This document shows positions 31,085 through 44,184 of a stretch of 64,000 nucleotides of DNA, piece by piece. The stretch is taken from positions 65,176,056 through 65,240,055 of the forward strand of contig CM049310.1 in assembly GCA_026874595.1 (NCBI GenBank), read 5' to 3'. The notes below the pieces were generated by a model, which worked only from the letters and a program-made list of their open reading frames with translations, was not told the DNA's origin and did not search any database. Origin of the DNA: Sipunculus nudus (lineage: Eukaryota; Annelida; Sipuncula; Golfingiida; Sipunculidae). The translations under genes and the position numbers were made by a program. The stretch's first letter is position 1. Each line of letters starts with the position of its first letter.

Positions 31085-33344
31085 TTTTTAGCTCAGCTGA
31101 CTATAAGTCATCTGAGCTATAGTCGTGGTCCTTTGTCCGTCGTCTGGCCGTCCGTCCGTTAACAGGGCACGTTTTAAAACTGTTGGACCTAAGAATCCAA
31201 AATTCTGCATACCATTAGATGTCCCCAAAATCTCCTACCATACCAAAAATTGGGTCATTAGAACTTCAATCCTTCGAGATATTAAGGAAAAACCTCCATT
31301 TTCCATAAAAAAGCCATTGTTACACTTCAAGGCTGCCTAATATCAAAACCACTGATCTGTTTTTGATCAGATTTAGTATTCATATTCTTCCATACATTTT
31401 CTTTGGAAATACCAAAAATTAGGTCAGTATTGGGTATTATTTTGAAGTTATAGGCCCAAATATAGTGCAATTTTTTAAAAATCAGGAAATATATTTGCTA
31501 ACTTAACATGAGAATTGCTGAAGCTGGAGACTTTTTTTCAGGAAAATAACTTTATTTAATCAAGATTCAATTGTTTACCCAAAATTAGATCTGAATTTTG
31601 CAAATTTTTCATGTCATTAGCATAAATAAAAAATCAATACCTTAAATTTTGTCCAAATTTGGCACTGGCACGTTTTTTCCCTGTAAATACTGTTGATTTA
31701 ATTTTCACAGCATATATACATAAGGATTTAATCTTTTAAAATCTGAAATTTCAAAGAAATTGTTTGAAAAGAGTAGCTTTTATTCAAGTTTTCATACACT
31801 TTGTCAAGTGTTGTTTACATCTGGCCCACCTAGTAGTACAGCCTTCACTTGCATTATGTAACCCATCCCAGGCAGCTTGCCTTGGCCCAGCTTGGCCACT
31901 ACTAGCAGGCTTCCCCTCTGCCCTGCACTCACCCCCCCCCCCCCCCCCCCAGCTGGTGAATAAACTAGATGAATGTTATAATTTTCTGTATTTTATTTTA
32001 TTCTTGGACATGCTACATTTTAGATTTTGTATTGTACCACCAGGGTTACAATGATTAAAGTGCACATTTAATTGTGTCCACAAAGTGATGTATTGCTATG
32101 AAAGTGTGGATGTTCAACAGATAAGTAATGCTTTACTTGAGAAGAGTAAAACTTCACCAGGTGTGAAATTGACTATTAATTCCAGTAATTAATTATTCCT
32201 GAGATTGTAATCAGCATAATGATATTGTTTGTCCCTCATTCAACCAACAGTGTGTATACTTTATTTGAAAAGATGTTTTTATTTTATCAAATGTACTGAA
32301 TCTTTTATTTTATTTCGGTGAATAAAATTAAGCATGTACTGAAAACTCCAATGTGCAAAACGTTTTAATTGGGATTCAAGGAATAATTTTGTAGATGCCA
32401 TGTTGTTATATATAAACTTAAATGCATTATTCCCTTGAAAGTGAAATGAAGGTATTAGTCCATTCTGTCCACTTGCCTGTCCATCTGCAAATTTTTCATA
32501 TGCATCACAGTATCTCAAAATTTTTACTGTTTTTCTCCATTACAGTCTTGTCAGAGTATTAGTTTGCAATCATATATTGAGAACTTTACTATAACCAAGT
32601 AGGAGGGCCCTTTCCTCTTAGCTTCTCATATGCTTATATAAATAAAAAAAATTACAATAGAATATTTTTCATATTTTGCAATTGCAAAAATTTCAAACTT
32701 AAGCTGGTTGTCGTGACCCATGGGTCCTTTGTTTATATTCTGGATTCTCAACATCATTGTTTGGCTAAAACTGAATAAATACCAGACATGGTGCGAATAC
32801 TTGGCAAATGTATATGAATATGAATATGAATATGTACTCCATTATAAAATTTCTTGCATAAGAATGGGAATTCAGGTAAAAATGAAAGTATTTGAATACC
32901 AGTGCAAATACTTTCAAAATGTATTCATGAATGCATTCATGAATATATTCTATAATATTATTTTAATAATCATTTCAGTTATATTTTATTAAAAAAATCA
33001 TATCATTCTCTTATTATTTTTAATAAAAATTATATTTGGCACAATATTTGTTATTAAATTTTAATAAATAGTTAAACTCTTTATCTTATATGTGCTGCTT
33101 ATCAGTTATATGGCCAAGTCAAAATCTGTATGACAGTGGCACTCCATTTGTTAATAAAATAAATGAAATCAATCTCTTCCCTGTCTCCAAAGAAACTATG
33201 AAAATCATACATAAGCTTAACACTAACAACTCATAATACAGCTTATATTTATTTCCACACAAAACCAGCATGTGCCTCATTTCAAAATCATATTTTTTAA
33301 TCTTATATAACAGCTGAGCGCCGTGACCCATAGGTCCCTTGTTT
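31085..33344 (+). mobile_element. Family A element nested in a family A element
   Basis: A 5' end at 31085 and a 3' end at 33344, with an additional 3' terminus at 32733 (GTGACCCATGGGTCC). The 32734-33344 part is an alternative 3' region with GAATAT-rich sequence. A poly-C of about 20 lies at 31931-31950. Flanking core halves match across the insertion at the T-run. Confidence 0.7.
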
Positions 33345-35694
33345 ATTAAAAACCTATTTTCACACTTCAGGACTCCCTAATATCAAAACCACTCATCCGT
33401 TTTTCCTCATATTTACCATAAATATTCCTCTATATAGTTCCTATGTACATGCAAGAAATTATGTCTGTATTATATAATTTAAAAAAGTTATGGGCCCAAA
33501 CATAATGGACTTTGTAAAAAATCAGGAAAGATATTTGGTCACTTAACACAAAACATGTTAAAGCTATGGACTTTTTTTCCCAGTAATATAACTTTAATTA
33601 ATCAAAATTAAATTGTATACCAAAAATTAGATCAAAATCTTTTAAATTTTTTAAAATATAACAAAAATAAAAAATTGGAACCTTAAATTTGGCCCAAATT
33701 TGACGTCAACATGGCACTTTTTTTTCCTGAAAGTACTGGGGATTTAATTTTCACAGCATGTTTTTGTTGGCATTTTGTCTGTTAACACCAAAAATTTGAA
33801 ACCAGTTGATCAAAAACTGTAGATTTTATTCACGTTTTCAAGCACCTCAAACATATTGTTTACATCAAGCTAGTGTCATGCAGTTTGCAAGAGCTAAAAA
33901 TCCCCTACCATGCCAAGAATTTGGTCACTAGGACTTAATACCTTCAAGATATTAATGAAAAACTTCATTTTTCCATTAAAATCCCATTGTTACACTTCAA
34001 GACTGCCTTAAATCAAAACCACTGATCTGACTTTAATCATATATAATATACATATTTTTCTATGCATTCTCTATGCACACGCCAGAAATTATGTCAGTAT
34101 TGCATAATTGTTTTAAGTTATGGCCCAAACATAATGCACTTTGTAAAAAATCAAGAAATATATTTACTCCCTTAACAAGAGGATTGCTGAAGCTAGAGAT
34201 TTTTTGTCAGGGATGTAACATTATTTAATCAAGATCCAATTGAATACCCAAAATTAGCTCTGAATTTTTCAAATTTTATAAGTTATAAGTATAAATATAA
34301 AATTAGTACCTTAAATTTTGCCCAACTTCGACCATGGCACGTTTTGTTTCCTGTGAGCACTGTTGATATAATTTTTATATCATGCACTCATAAGAATTTC
34401 AGCTTTTTAGTTTAGAAAGCTGAAAGGAATTGGCCAAAAATTGTAGCTTTTATTAATGTTTTTATGAGACCATGTCAGACCTTGGCTCTCTGTAGCCCCT
34501 CTTGAGTCACCTGTATGTTGACCTTGTTGAACTTTCAGCAAATTATGCATGCTTGAGGCGAGGCATAAACTGGGGCAGCCAGGCAGCTTATGGCCAGCCA
34601 CAGTTGATCCAGGTGTCCAACCAAACTCATCTAGTAGTTTTAACCAACAACATAACAATAAACAATAAATTAATAAATTTTTATTGGTTTTTAATAACAA
34701 ATTATAGAAAAATAGAAAAGGAATTTTTTAGTTGATAATAACAGGAAATTAACTTGCAATTACTGATGATATAAGAATCTTGTATCGATGGATAGAATGT
34801 CATGTATTCCAAATAACACCATGCAGTCACCTATGGTATTTTTCAGTTTAATTTTAATGATAAAAAAGTAAATCACATTGTTCATTACTAATCATTAGGG
34901 ATCATATGAAGGAAATTTATGATAGACAAAGATGCAGTTGATAATATTAATCTAGATTCCTACTGTGTCTTGTGTGTACATTGATGTGAAATTAGTCCAA
35001 AATGAATATATTACATTTATTTTTTTTTAATATAAATAAAAGCCATAAAACTAGGTTATTATGATCATTATTTAAATTTGTGAATTTTGTATATTCTGGA
35101 TTCTCAACATCATTGTTTGGTGAAAACTGAATGAATACCAGACATGGTGTGAATACTTTGCAGTTGTATTTAAATACGAATATGAATATGTACTCCATTA
35201 TAAAATTTCTTTCATAAGAATGGGAATTCAGGTAAAAATGAAAGTATATGAATACCAGTGCAAATACTTTCAAAATGTATTCATGAATGCATTCATGAAT
35301 ATATTCTTTAATATTATTTTAATAACCATTTCAGTTATATTTTATTTTAAAAAATCATATGATTCTCATTATTTTTAATAAAAATTATATTTGGGACAAT
35401 ATTTGTATTTTTTTAATAAATAGTTAAACTCTTATATTAAATGTTCTGCTTATAAGTTATATGGCCAAGTCAAAATCTGTGTGGCAATAGCACTCCATTT
35501 GTTAATAAAATAAATGAAATCAATCCTCTTCCCTTCTCCAAAGGTACTATCAAAATCATACATAAGCTAAACAACAACAACTCATAATATAGCTTATTTT
35601 TATTACCACATAAAACCAGCATGTGCCTCATTTCTAAATCATATTTTTTATCATATATAACAGCTGAGCGCCGTGACCCATAGGTCCCTTGTTT
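33345..35694 (+). mobile_element. Family A element, right half
   Basis: Continuation of the copy that starts at 30863, ending CAGCTGAGCGCCGTGACCCA and TAGGTCCCTTGTTT. Includes a GAATAT-rich block at 35170-35300 also seen at 32.82 and 56.03 kb. Confidence 0.7.
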
Positions 35695-36408
35695 ACTAGC
35701 AAAAATGTAATTTTATACTCTTCTGGCTTATACACTGTTTTATGATAAAACTGTTAACCTGATTGGTTTAAACTGTACAAGAATTATTCTATTGTAGGGT
35801 TCTGCCAGTGTTATAAGAATAGATTCAGTAAATGCAGCTTTAAAAAAAGCAGTGTAGCCAATTGTAAAAGGCCTTCAGTGTTTGAAAATGGATTTGACAA
35901 CATGCCAAGTTTTAACATGCCATGTCAAGAGGTCACTCAGTTTAACCGGGTCATGTCCAGACATCACCATGGCAACTGACCTAGTTTTGTCTGGTGTCTT
36001 GGCAAGGTGTCTAGATGTCTACTAGACAAGGTGCCTAGATGTCTAGACACATCATTAAGATGTCTAGAGACATTGTCCAGACGCAGAATGCCAAGATTAG
36101 AACTAGTGGAACTATATCTTTCAACTGTTTTAATAAATCTGAAACCATGCTGCCAAATTGTCCTTTCATCTGTCCCAATAATCCTCCCTGGCAAAAATAA
36201 CATATCTGAAATATCCAGACTGATACATCCTAGTTTTAAAATGTCCTAGTCCGAAACTTGCAGGTCCGAAACGTCTATTTTGCTTTAATCATAATGACTA
36301 GATAGATATGCAGGACATAAAGAGGATCAATATTAAATTTTAAAAATAAACCTCCATCCATACTCCCAAACTTTGCACAGGTTCGCATTAGGCCTGTAGG
36401 CCTTGTTT
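35695..36408 (+). mobile_element. Family B element, right half and 3' end
   Basis: Resumes the B core interrupted at 30862 and ends GCACAGGTTCGCATTAGG and CCTGTAGGCCTTGTT. Contains a cluster of GTCTAGA-type palindromes at 36005-36065. The end lies about 110 bp upstream of the GABA-B receptor-like exon. Confidence 0.75.
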
Positions 36409-36519
36409 AGTTCTTAAAGTATATATAATTCAATACCAGAGTTATAAACCATGGAGCATCACTGTTTGTGGATGTTGACCAGATTATTTTGATTTTATTT
36501 ACTTACATCTTTATTTTAG

Positions 36520-36621
36520 ACACTTGATGACCTGGAGGAAAGAGCAAAGAAGGCGGGGATTGAAATTGCCGTGCGGACCAGTTTCCTTAATGATCCAACC
36601 AATGCCGTTAGGCAGCTGAAG
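36520..36621 (+). CDS. Internal exon of a GABA-B receptor subunit 1-like gene
   Basis: The acceptor TCTTTATTTTAG is followed by 34 codons without a stop and the donor CTGAAG|GTTTGTGAA, symmetric phase 0. The peptide starts [20 protein letters not shown] and ends [10 protein letters not shown]. This fits the extracellular ligand-binding (LIVBP-like, Venus-flytrap) domain of metabotropic GABA-B receptor subunit 1, where animals have a [13 protein letters not shown]-FxxDP-LK stretch (recalled from the family, not searched). The receptor is a class C GPCR that binds GABA at the plasma membrane. No neighbouring exons were recognised here, so the gene must have long, repeat-filled introns extending beyond the window. 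Confidence 0.75.
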
Positions 36622-37600
36622 GTTTGTGAAGTATTTCTTTGTTCCCTAGACTTTTCTTTACTTTATTCAGAAAATCTTGTGGGTTTAATATTTTTGGGTT
36701 TTGACCTTAAACACTATTTGTTGGGTTAAAACTTTGGTGGATTTATCGTTCATGGATATGCATTTCATCAAAATTCATTTATAAACAGACCTAAAATAAA
36801 AATAAGCCAAAGATCAGTGATTGTTTGGAAAAAATGCACTGAAAGTTTATATTAAATAAATACTCATTAAATCAAATGTCAGACACATGCAGTCCCTGTG
36901 CATGCGAGTTGGCTCAATGACACAACAACTAAAATATTGTTTGACTTATCTGAATATTTAGATGATATAGATAGATTTCTCAGGGGTAATTCCATGCAAG
37001 TCAATCAAATGAAGTCATGCATTACTAGGTTAATGAGAGCAAGTCCTGGTGCTCGAGATTGGTATGTCATTCGTTCAGAAGAAACCCTGTTTCTACTCCA
37101 GTGGGTACCAGTGCACCTCAGGAACGAGTCCACAAGTAAACTGGGCCCCTGCTCAAAATTGTGCTCAGCTGACCGTGTCTCATCAGCCAGCCTGGGGACT
37201 AACTAGATTAACTCTGCCGCATGGTTTAGCTCTCATTGTTTGGCCAGTAATTAACAGGATACAGCTTTAGGGTGGTGTTGCATTGTTGACAGGATGCAGT
37301 TATCTGTTTTTTCCCAACATCACATGGTACTTGCGCCAGAAACCATGCAGAGGGACCGTCACTCGGCCGCATCAGCTGCGGGTCAGCTAAGCCAGTCAAT
37401 TAGAAAATGACATTAGAAAATGACATTAACAAAAAAGTAAATACGAGGAGCAGTGCAAAATTACCTTTAACTATGACGTTAAGCAAGGTAATATGAAAGA
37501 GAGAGAGGGCAAGTCCACATCCACCAGTGTAAGGTAGTGCAGATGCACTTTCAAACCCTCACTGGTACAAGTTGTAAGTCCAGCACTGCTGAAATCTTGA
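36622..37600 (+). other. Intron of the GABA-B receptor-like gene with an unrecognised open frame
   Basis: Mostly unique sequence. An open frame at 36898-37206 (102 aa, starting MHASWLNDTTTKILFDLSEY) has a protein-like N-terminal half but no recognised family, acceptor or promoter. It might be an old retroelement or SINE fragment. Treat as hypothetical. Confidence 0.35.
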
Positions 37601-37762
37601 TTTTTAGCGAACCTGTGAGCTTATGCGATGGTGCGGCGTCATGTGTCTGTGCGTCGTTTGTCATCTGTACATTAACCATAGCTATCTCAAAAACGGCAGA
37701 ATCTAGCATCACCAAATTTTTAGCAAATATTAGTCATCTGAAAAACTATCTGATCTTGTTTA
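37601..37762 (+). mobile_element. Family B element, 5' end (host of intact A copy)
   Basis: T5-AGCGAACCTGTGAGCTTATG with GTCG-rich leader, cut at GATCTTGTTTA. The B core continues at 40979 with CTTACTGCATTTT, as expected from the intact B copy at 47.3 kb. Confidence 0.75.
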
Positions 37763-40700
37763 TTTTTAGCTCAGCTGACTATAAGTCATCTGAGCTATAG
37801 TCGTGGTCCATTGTCCATCCTCCGTCTGTCTGTCTGTCCGTCCGTCCATAAGACTGGCACGTTTCGACACCATTGGACCTACGAATCTTATATTCACCAT
37901 ACAGTAAGATGTCCCCGAAATCTCCTACCATGCCGAAAATTGGGTCAATAGGACTTCGTTCCTTCGAGATATTAAGGAAAAACCTCAATTTTTTATTAGA
38001 AATCTGTTTTCACGCTTCAGGACTGCCTAATATCAAAACCACTCATCTGGTTTTCTTCATATTTACCATAAATATTCCTCTATATAGTTTCTATGTACAT
38101 GCCAGATATTAAGTCAGTATTATATAATTTTAAAAAGTTATGGGCCCAAACATAATGGACTTTGTAAAAAAATCAGGAAGATATTTGGTCACTTAAGACC
38201 AAAAGTGTTAAAGGTAGGGACTTCTTTCCAGTAATACAACTTTAATTAATCAAAATTTAATTGTATACCAAAAATTAGATCAAAATCTGTTAAATTTGTT
38301 TAAATATTGGCAAAAATATAAAATTGGTACCTTAAATTTTGCCCAACTTTTGCCACGGCACGTTTTTTTCCTGTAGGTACTGTGGATTTAATTTTCACAG
38401 CATGTATACATAAGGATTTAATCTGTTAAAATCTGAAATTTGAAAATAAAAGCTGCAAAATTAGGCTAGTTATTGAATATTTTTGGAGGCTCTTGTTGTA
38501 TTCCCTTGCATTGTCAAGCAGTCCCCTTTGATGACTGTAGGTCATTCAGTGCACATCTCTATGCTCCCCAGGCTGTTGGCATAATTTTAGATGTCCCCAA
38601 AATCTCCTACCATACCAAAAATTGGGTCATTAGGAATTCGTTCCTTCGAGATATTAAGGAAAAAAAAACTCTGTTTTCCATAAAAAAAGCCATTGTTACA
38701 CTTCAAGGCTGCCTAATATCAAAACCACTGATCTGTTTTTGATTGTATTTAGTATTCACATTCTTTCATACGTTTTCTATGAACATACCAAAAAATAGGT
38801 CAGTATTGGGTATTATTTTGAAGTTATGGGCCAAAACATAATGCAATTTTTTAAAAAATCAGGAAATATATTTACTCACCTAATATGAGAATTGCTGAAC
38901 CTACAGACTTTTTTTCAGGAATATAACTTTATTTAATCAAGATTCATTTGTTTACCCAAAATTAGATCTGAATTTTGGAAATTTTTCAAGTTATTAGCAT
39001 AAATAAAAAATCAATACCTTAAATTTTGTCCAACTTTGGCACTGTTGATTTAATTTTCACAGCATATATACATAAGGATTTAATCTTTTAAAATATGAAA
39101 TTTCAAAGAAATTGATTGGAAAGAATAGCTTTTATTCATGTTTTCTTACACCATGTCAAGTGTTGTTTATATCTAGCCCACCTAGTAGTACAGCCTTCAC
39201 TTGCATTATGTAACCCACCCCAGGCAGCTTGCCTTGGGTCAGCTTGGCCACTACCAGCAGGCTTCCCCTCTGCCCTGCACTCCCCCCCCCCCCCCCCAGA
39301 TGGTGCATAAACTAGATGAATGTTATTATTTTCTGTATTTGATTCATTCTTATTCTAGGCTATGCTACATTTTAGATTTTGTATTGTACCACCAGGGTTA
39401 CAGTGATTAAAGTGTACATTTAATTGTGTCCACAAAGTGGTGTATTGCTATGAAAGTGTGGATGTTCATGAGATAAGTAATTCCTTACTTCAGAGGAGTA
39501 AAAACTTCACCAGGTGTGAAATTGACTATTAATTCCAGTAATAAATTAAAACTGGGATAGTAATTAGCACAATGATATTGTTTGTCCCTCATTCAACCAA
39601 CAATGTGTATACTTTATTTGTAATGTCTTATTTTATCAAATTTACTGAATCTTTTATTGTATTTTGGTGAATAAAATTAAGCATGTACTGAAAACTCCAA
39701 TGTGCAAAACTTTTTAATAGTGATTCAAGGAATATTCTTGTAGATGCCATGTTGTGGCATTATTTTCTTTTAAATTCAGTTTAAACATTTATGATTTAAA
39801 AATAATAAAATATATGTGTATGCATAATATGACCCAATATGAGCTACACTCTGGATATATGATGATTGCAACTTTTGCATCAATTCTAATATTTTAACTT
39901 ATAGATTCAGTTTTTTACTCTGTATATATAATGATAGCAACTTTTGCAACAATTCTAATATTTTAACTTATATTTTCAGGTTTTTTATTAAAAATTTATA
40001 AAACCTGTAAATAAAAAAATTATTCAGATAAAAACTTCTTAATGGAAAAAGTGGATATGCTTAAAAAATAGGATTATATATAAACTTAAATGCATTATTC
40101 CCTTGAAAGTGAATAAAGGTATTAGTCCATTCTGTCAACTTGCCAGTCCATCTGTAAATTTTCATATGCATCACAGTATCTCAAAACTTTTACTGTTTTT
40201 CTTCATGACAGTCTTGTCAGAGTATTAGTTTGCAATCATATATTTAGAACTATAACCAAGTAGGAGGGCCCCTTTCCTCTTAGCTTTTCATATTCTTATA
40301 TAAATGAAAAACATTACAATAGAATATTTCTACATCCACCTTTGTGCTGCCCTCACTTTTACCTCCTCCGAACCCCATCCCAAAGTCAGCCTCAGTAAGC
40401 AAGAACAAGATGAATCAGATATATTCATACTTTAATATTTTGTATAACTATTCGTCCATAGGTACCTATGTACATGCCAGAAATTATATCAGTATTGTGT
40501 AATATGTAGACATAGTGGGCATCACAATAATGTACCTTGTCAGGACTAAAGAGATATTGTGTCATACAGTCACAAATTCATAAATCACTTCATCAGCATA
40601 GTTAATCATAACATCATATCTGTCAAATTGAAAGCTTGCAGACTACCATACACTTTAGATCCTTCAACAAATAGCCTTATCATCATTCTACTACTGCTTA

Positions 40701-40978
40701 TTACTGCTGTCATTGCATTCATATTTGCTCAAATATATCACAATTTTCAACCCCTCCTAAATAAATAAAAAATAAACCACTATATTTTACTTTATTAATC
40801 CATCAGTCAGGTAATTTCATTTATCATTTACTCACATATTACATTACATTCCTTTATAATAGCCCAACATGTCCATGATATTAATAAACTTTATCGACTC
40901 GATATAGTATCACAGTGGAGAAACATTCATAGTCCAATCATGATCAGCTGAGCGCTGTGACCCATGGGTCCCTTGTTT
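37763..40978 (+). mobile_element. Intact family A HINE-like element (3.2 kb reference copy)
   Basis: Complete from T5-AGCTCAGCTGACTATAAG to ATCAGCTGAGCGCTGTGACC and CATGGGTCCCTTGTTT. Order: 10-bp subterminal inverted repeat GCTCAGCTGA, (GTCY)n at about 37805-37850, two core units about 680 bp apart (TAAGATGTCCCC 37906 and TTAGATGTCCCC 38588), a poly-C tract at 39282-39297, an AT-rich 3' region, then the inverted repeat TCAGCTGAGC and the GACCCATGGGTC hairpin before CCTTGTT. Both flanks are family B core, showing insertion at a T-run. There is no Rep/helicase ORF, so it is non-autonomous. Confidence 0.85.
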
Positions 40979-41330
40979 TCTTACTGCATTTTAACTCAGC
41001 TGACTATAAGTCAACTGAGGTATAGTTGTGGTCCGTCTGTCTGTGAGTCTATCCATCAGCTAGACTGGCATGTTTTGAAAACATTGGACCTATGAATCCA
41101 AAATTCGGCATACTGTTAGATGTCCCCAAGATCTCCTACCAAACGGAAAACTAGGTCACTGCAACTTCCTCCCTTCGAGAAATTAAGGAAAAACCTCAAA
41201 TTTCCATTAAAAACCTATTATCACACTTCAGGACTGCCTAATATCAAAACAACAACAATTTCTTAATCATCAATACAAAAAAACAATCATGTCAACCAGC
41301 CATGGCCTATATTACCTTTTCCTTGTCGTA
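40979..41330 (+). mobile_element. Family B remnant carrying a short deleted family A copy
   Basis: B core CTTACTGCATTTT is followed at 40987 by TTTTAACTCAGCTGACTATA, a family A 5' end. Only about 340 bp of that copy remains, joined to sequence near the 3' side. Confidence 0.6.
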
Positions 41331-42740
41331 TATACAAGGGTCTGTGTGTAGGCTTACAGGTTCACATTGGATATGATATATGTTATTTATTTCATCAATA
41401 TTTCATGAAGTATGAAGTTATCTTTAACTTTTAAATTGAAAATAAAACATATCCATAAGTTTTCTGGTCCTTTCTAGGTTAAGACGGTAGTTCTTTTATT
41501 TTAAAATAAAAAAAAATAACTCTAGAAATGATTGACAGTTCTTGGTTGTGTACAGGCCGATTGACCCTATTACGAGTGTAGATTCATTTAGCACAAAATG
41601 AGCACTAGTAAAACATCAGATTTTACTCATACATATATATATATGACATAATATATGACAGTTTATTTGATTTATAGTTGCAAATAACTCAATATGTAAA
41701 ATAAATATTCATTGGTAAGATATCGTTTCCAATGCCAATACATGACCCAGTTTCTAGGTCACGCAGATCACATGCGTGGTGTCTGTCAGACGCGTCAGTG
41801 AATAGGGCGGTAATCATTGGTCAGGAGTGGCGTAATGTTAAACCAATTAAAAAAAACGGTTAATAAATGATCATGGCACTATATAACGGAATTTTAATCT
41901 GTAAACAAATTTAACTTAGTTTTGTCAATTGTTCTGTCACCGGGACTGCCTATAATAACCAATTTCTGAGGAATTTAGCGCAAGTGCCTGATTTCACTCT
42001 CGTTGCCAGACCACTCATGAGAGGACCGCATGAGTGAAAGTAAATCATTCTTAATTGTTTTCAAAACGTTCGGCGTCCTCGCCAGTTTGAATCTTCATTA
42101 TTGTCAAAGTTATGAACAGTTGAAGGTTAATACCAAGTTTGGCCAAGAGAAGTTTGCTACCAGTTTAATGAATAATCTCATTAATTTTAATCTCTAAATC
42201 AGTGTTGTTATTGTTCAATGTTAACATTTTAAAGTGACCATAAATAGGTATGCAAATAATTATTATATTTTATATGAACTTTAGACTAGACTATACAAAT
42301 TATACAGTAATTCTGTGACTATGAAGAGTATTTCCTCTATGGTGTGCTTGATCTCCTATTTTCTCCTAAAGCAGCCCCGTGTCTGAGAGAGAGGTCTTCT
42401 CACATATAAACCATCTATTTATAGCCGCACGGCGAGTTCAGAAAAAAAGTCCAGATTTCAAATTTTAGATTCTTTTTAAGGCCGCAGCGAACTACAGTAT
42501 ACCCTGATTTAAATAAATTTGCCCTCTTTAATGACAAGTATAGAAGCTCAGGCTGCCTCTAATTTGTTTTATTGGCAAAGAATTAAGGTTGTTTTGATCT
42601 ACTGAAGCAAATGTGAGCAATAATAATATTAATATATTTGCCAGTTACATATCAGAAATATTCCAAAAACTTGATCCCTCACTGCCTTCTTATTTTGGGG
42701 TTAATTTCAACATCAATTTTTTTGTACTTTCGTACTTTTT
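41331..42740. other. Mostly unique DNA, no gene recognised
   Basis: The stretch 41750-42060 is less AT-rich and has ATTGGTCAGGAG (inverted CCAAT) and TATATAACGG, so it could be an old promoter or an LTR. No coding exon was recognised. A (TA)n/TATG tract lies near 41630. Confidence 0.35.
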
Positions 42741-43290
42741 GTACTGTGTACTTTCTTTAAGTGGGCCCAAACATAATGGACTTTGTAAAAAATCAGAAAA
42801 AATATATACTCACTTAACATGAAAATTTTTGATGCTAAAGATTGTTTTTCCAAGTATATTACTTTGTTTAATTAAGATTCAGTTGTATACTCAAAATTAG
42901 ATCTCAATTTTGTAAATATTTTAAGGTATTAGCATAAAAATAAAATCAGTACCTTAAATTTTGCCCAACTTTGACCATGGCATGTTTTTTTCCTGTGATT
43001 ACTGTTGATTTAATATTCACAGCATATGAACATAAGTATTTGATTTATTTAGATCTGAAATTTGAAAGTAAAAGGTTGAAAATTAGGCTAGTTGTTGAAT
43101 TTTTCTTGAGGCTCTGTTGTAGTCTCTTGCTCTGTCAAGATGCAGGTTGGCCACTCCTGGTCACTGCCTGGAAGTCAGCTGTGCCTGGGTTCCTGATTTG
43201 TTACAGTCACTGGGGGAGATCCCCTGCTGTGACAGGTGTACAGTTCTCATATCACCCCCATCCCCACACCTCAGTGATTATTTATTCAGC
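42741..43290 (+). repeat. Family A core remnant
   Basis: Contains GGGCCCAAACATAATGGACT, the CATGGCATGTTTTTTTCC block and TGGGGGAGATCCCCTGCTG. Both ends are missing. Confidence 0.65.
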
Positions 43291-44184
43291 CACACACCAA
43301 TGCATTCGATCAAAGAAAGATAAAAAAACAAATTCTGTCATTGATGTCATTTATTAAAATGACTCAATAATCCAGCTGGTAGTGCCCAAATTAAGTGTCA
43401 ATCATTCCAGGCATAAATGTAAGCATAGTCCAAGATTGCCTGGGTGAGAATATTAATATGTACTAATTAGTTATTATAATGCATTTAAGCTTCTCAAGGG
43501 GCACTGCCATGTAAAATCAAACACCAAGTGATCCCAGAGGCAAGCCCTCTCAAGTTTGTTCAAATGGTTTGCATTTGATGAATTTTAGTGGAGTTACATG
43601 AATTTGAACAGTCATTTGGCAAAGGAAGCATACTGACATAGTAATCTCAGAAATGACAGAAGCTAGCATCACCAAGTATTGTGCAAATGTTGGTCACATG
43701 ATTCATATTTGAAGTTGCAGATTTTGTCGTGCCACCTACATTGACCAGTTTTTTATGGGCAAAAACCTCATAATTTTGGCCTCTTTCAGCTTAAAATGTT
43801 TATGATGAAACTGTCAAGTTAAATCGTTCAATTTTTCAAAAGAATTTTCTTATGACATGGTTTTTTCAATCATATCAGTAAAGCTTTTGTTGGTCTTATG
43901 GCCATTATTATGTCTATATCAAACTGAGGACTGCAAAACTGTTCTTCTACAAAATCATTGTTTCAATTATAACTTCTGTAACATTGCACAAAAATTATTC
44001 TTAGTTAGCCTTTGTTCAAGTTTACTTGAATGATTTTTGGCAGAATTATTGGACCTTTAACTATGAAAGAACTGCATATTTTATTATTCTAGATATTTTG
44101 ATAAAAAGTTTATGAATATGTCAGCTTAAAAAAAAAGCATCTTAGCCAAAGTCTTTCAGTATGTGTAAACAGATTCACCAACAC
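43291..44184 (+). repeat. Family B core remnant
   Basis: Core words such as CTCAAGTTTGTTCAAATGG, AGAAGCTAGCATCACC and GCCACCTACATTGACC match the B core at 30.7 and 47.3-47.6 kb. No 5' end is visible. Confidence 0.55.

Noticed and set aside
31764-32054. ORF rich in Pro at the poly-C tract (also at 39116 and 52827)
   Set aside because: Translation of the conserved 3' part of family A and its poly-C; no independent coding evidence.
37763-40978. Autonomous Helitron with Rep-helicase
   Set aside because: No HUH Rep or helicase motif appears in any frame of the intact A or B copies.
41750-42060. Possible second promoter or LTR
   Set aside because: CCAAT-like and TATA-like words are present, but no paired repeat end or downstream exon was found, so it is left as unannotated unique DNA.
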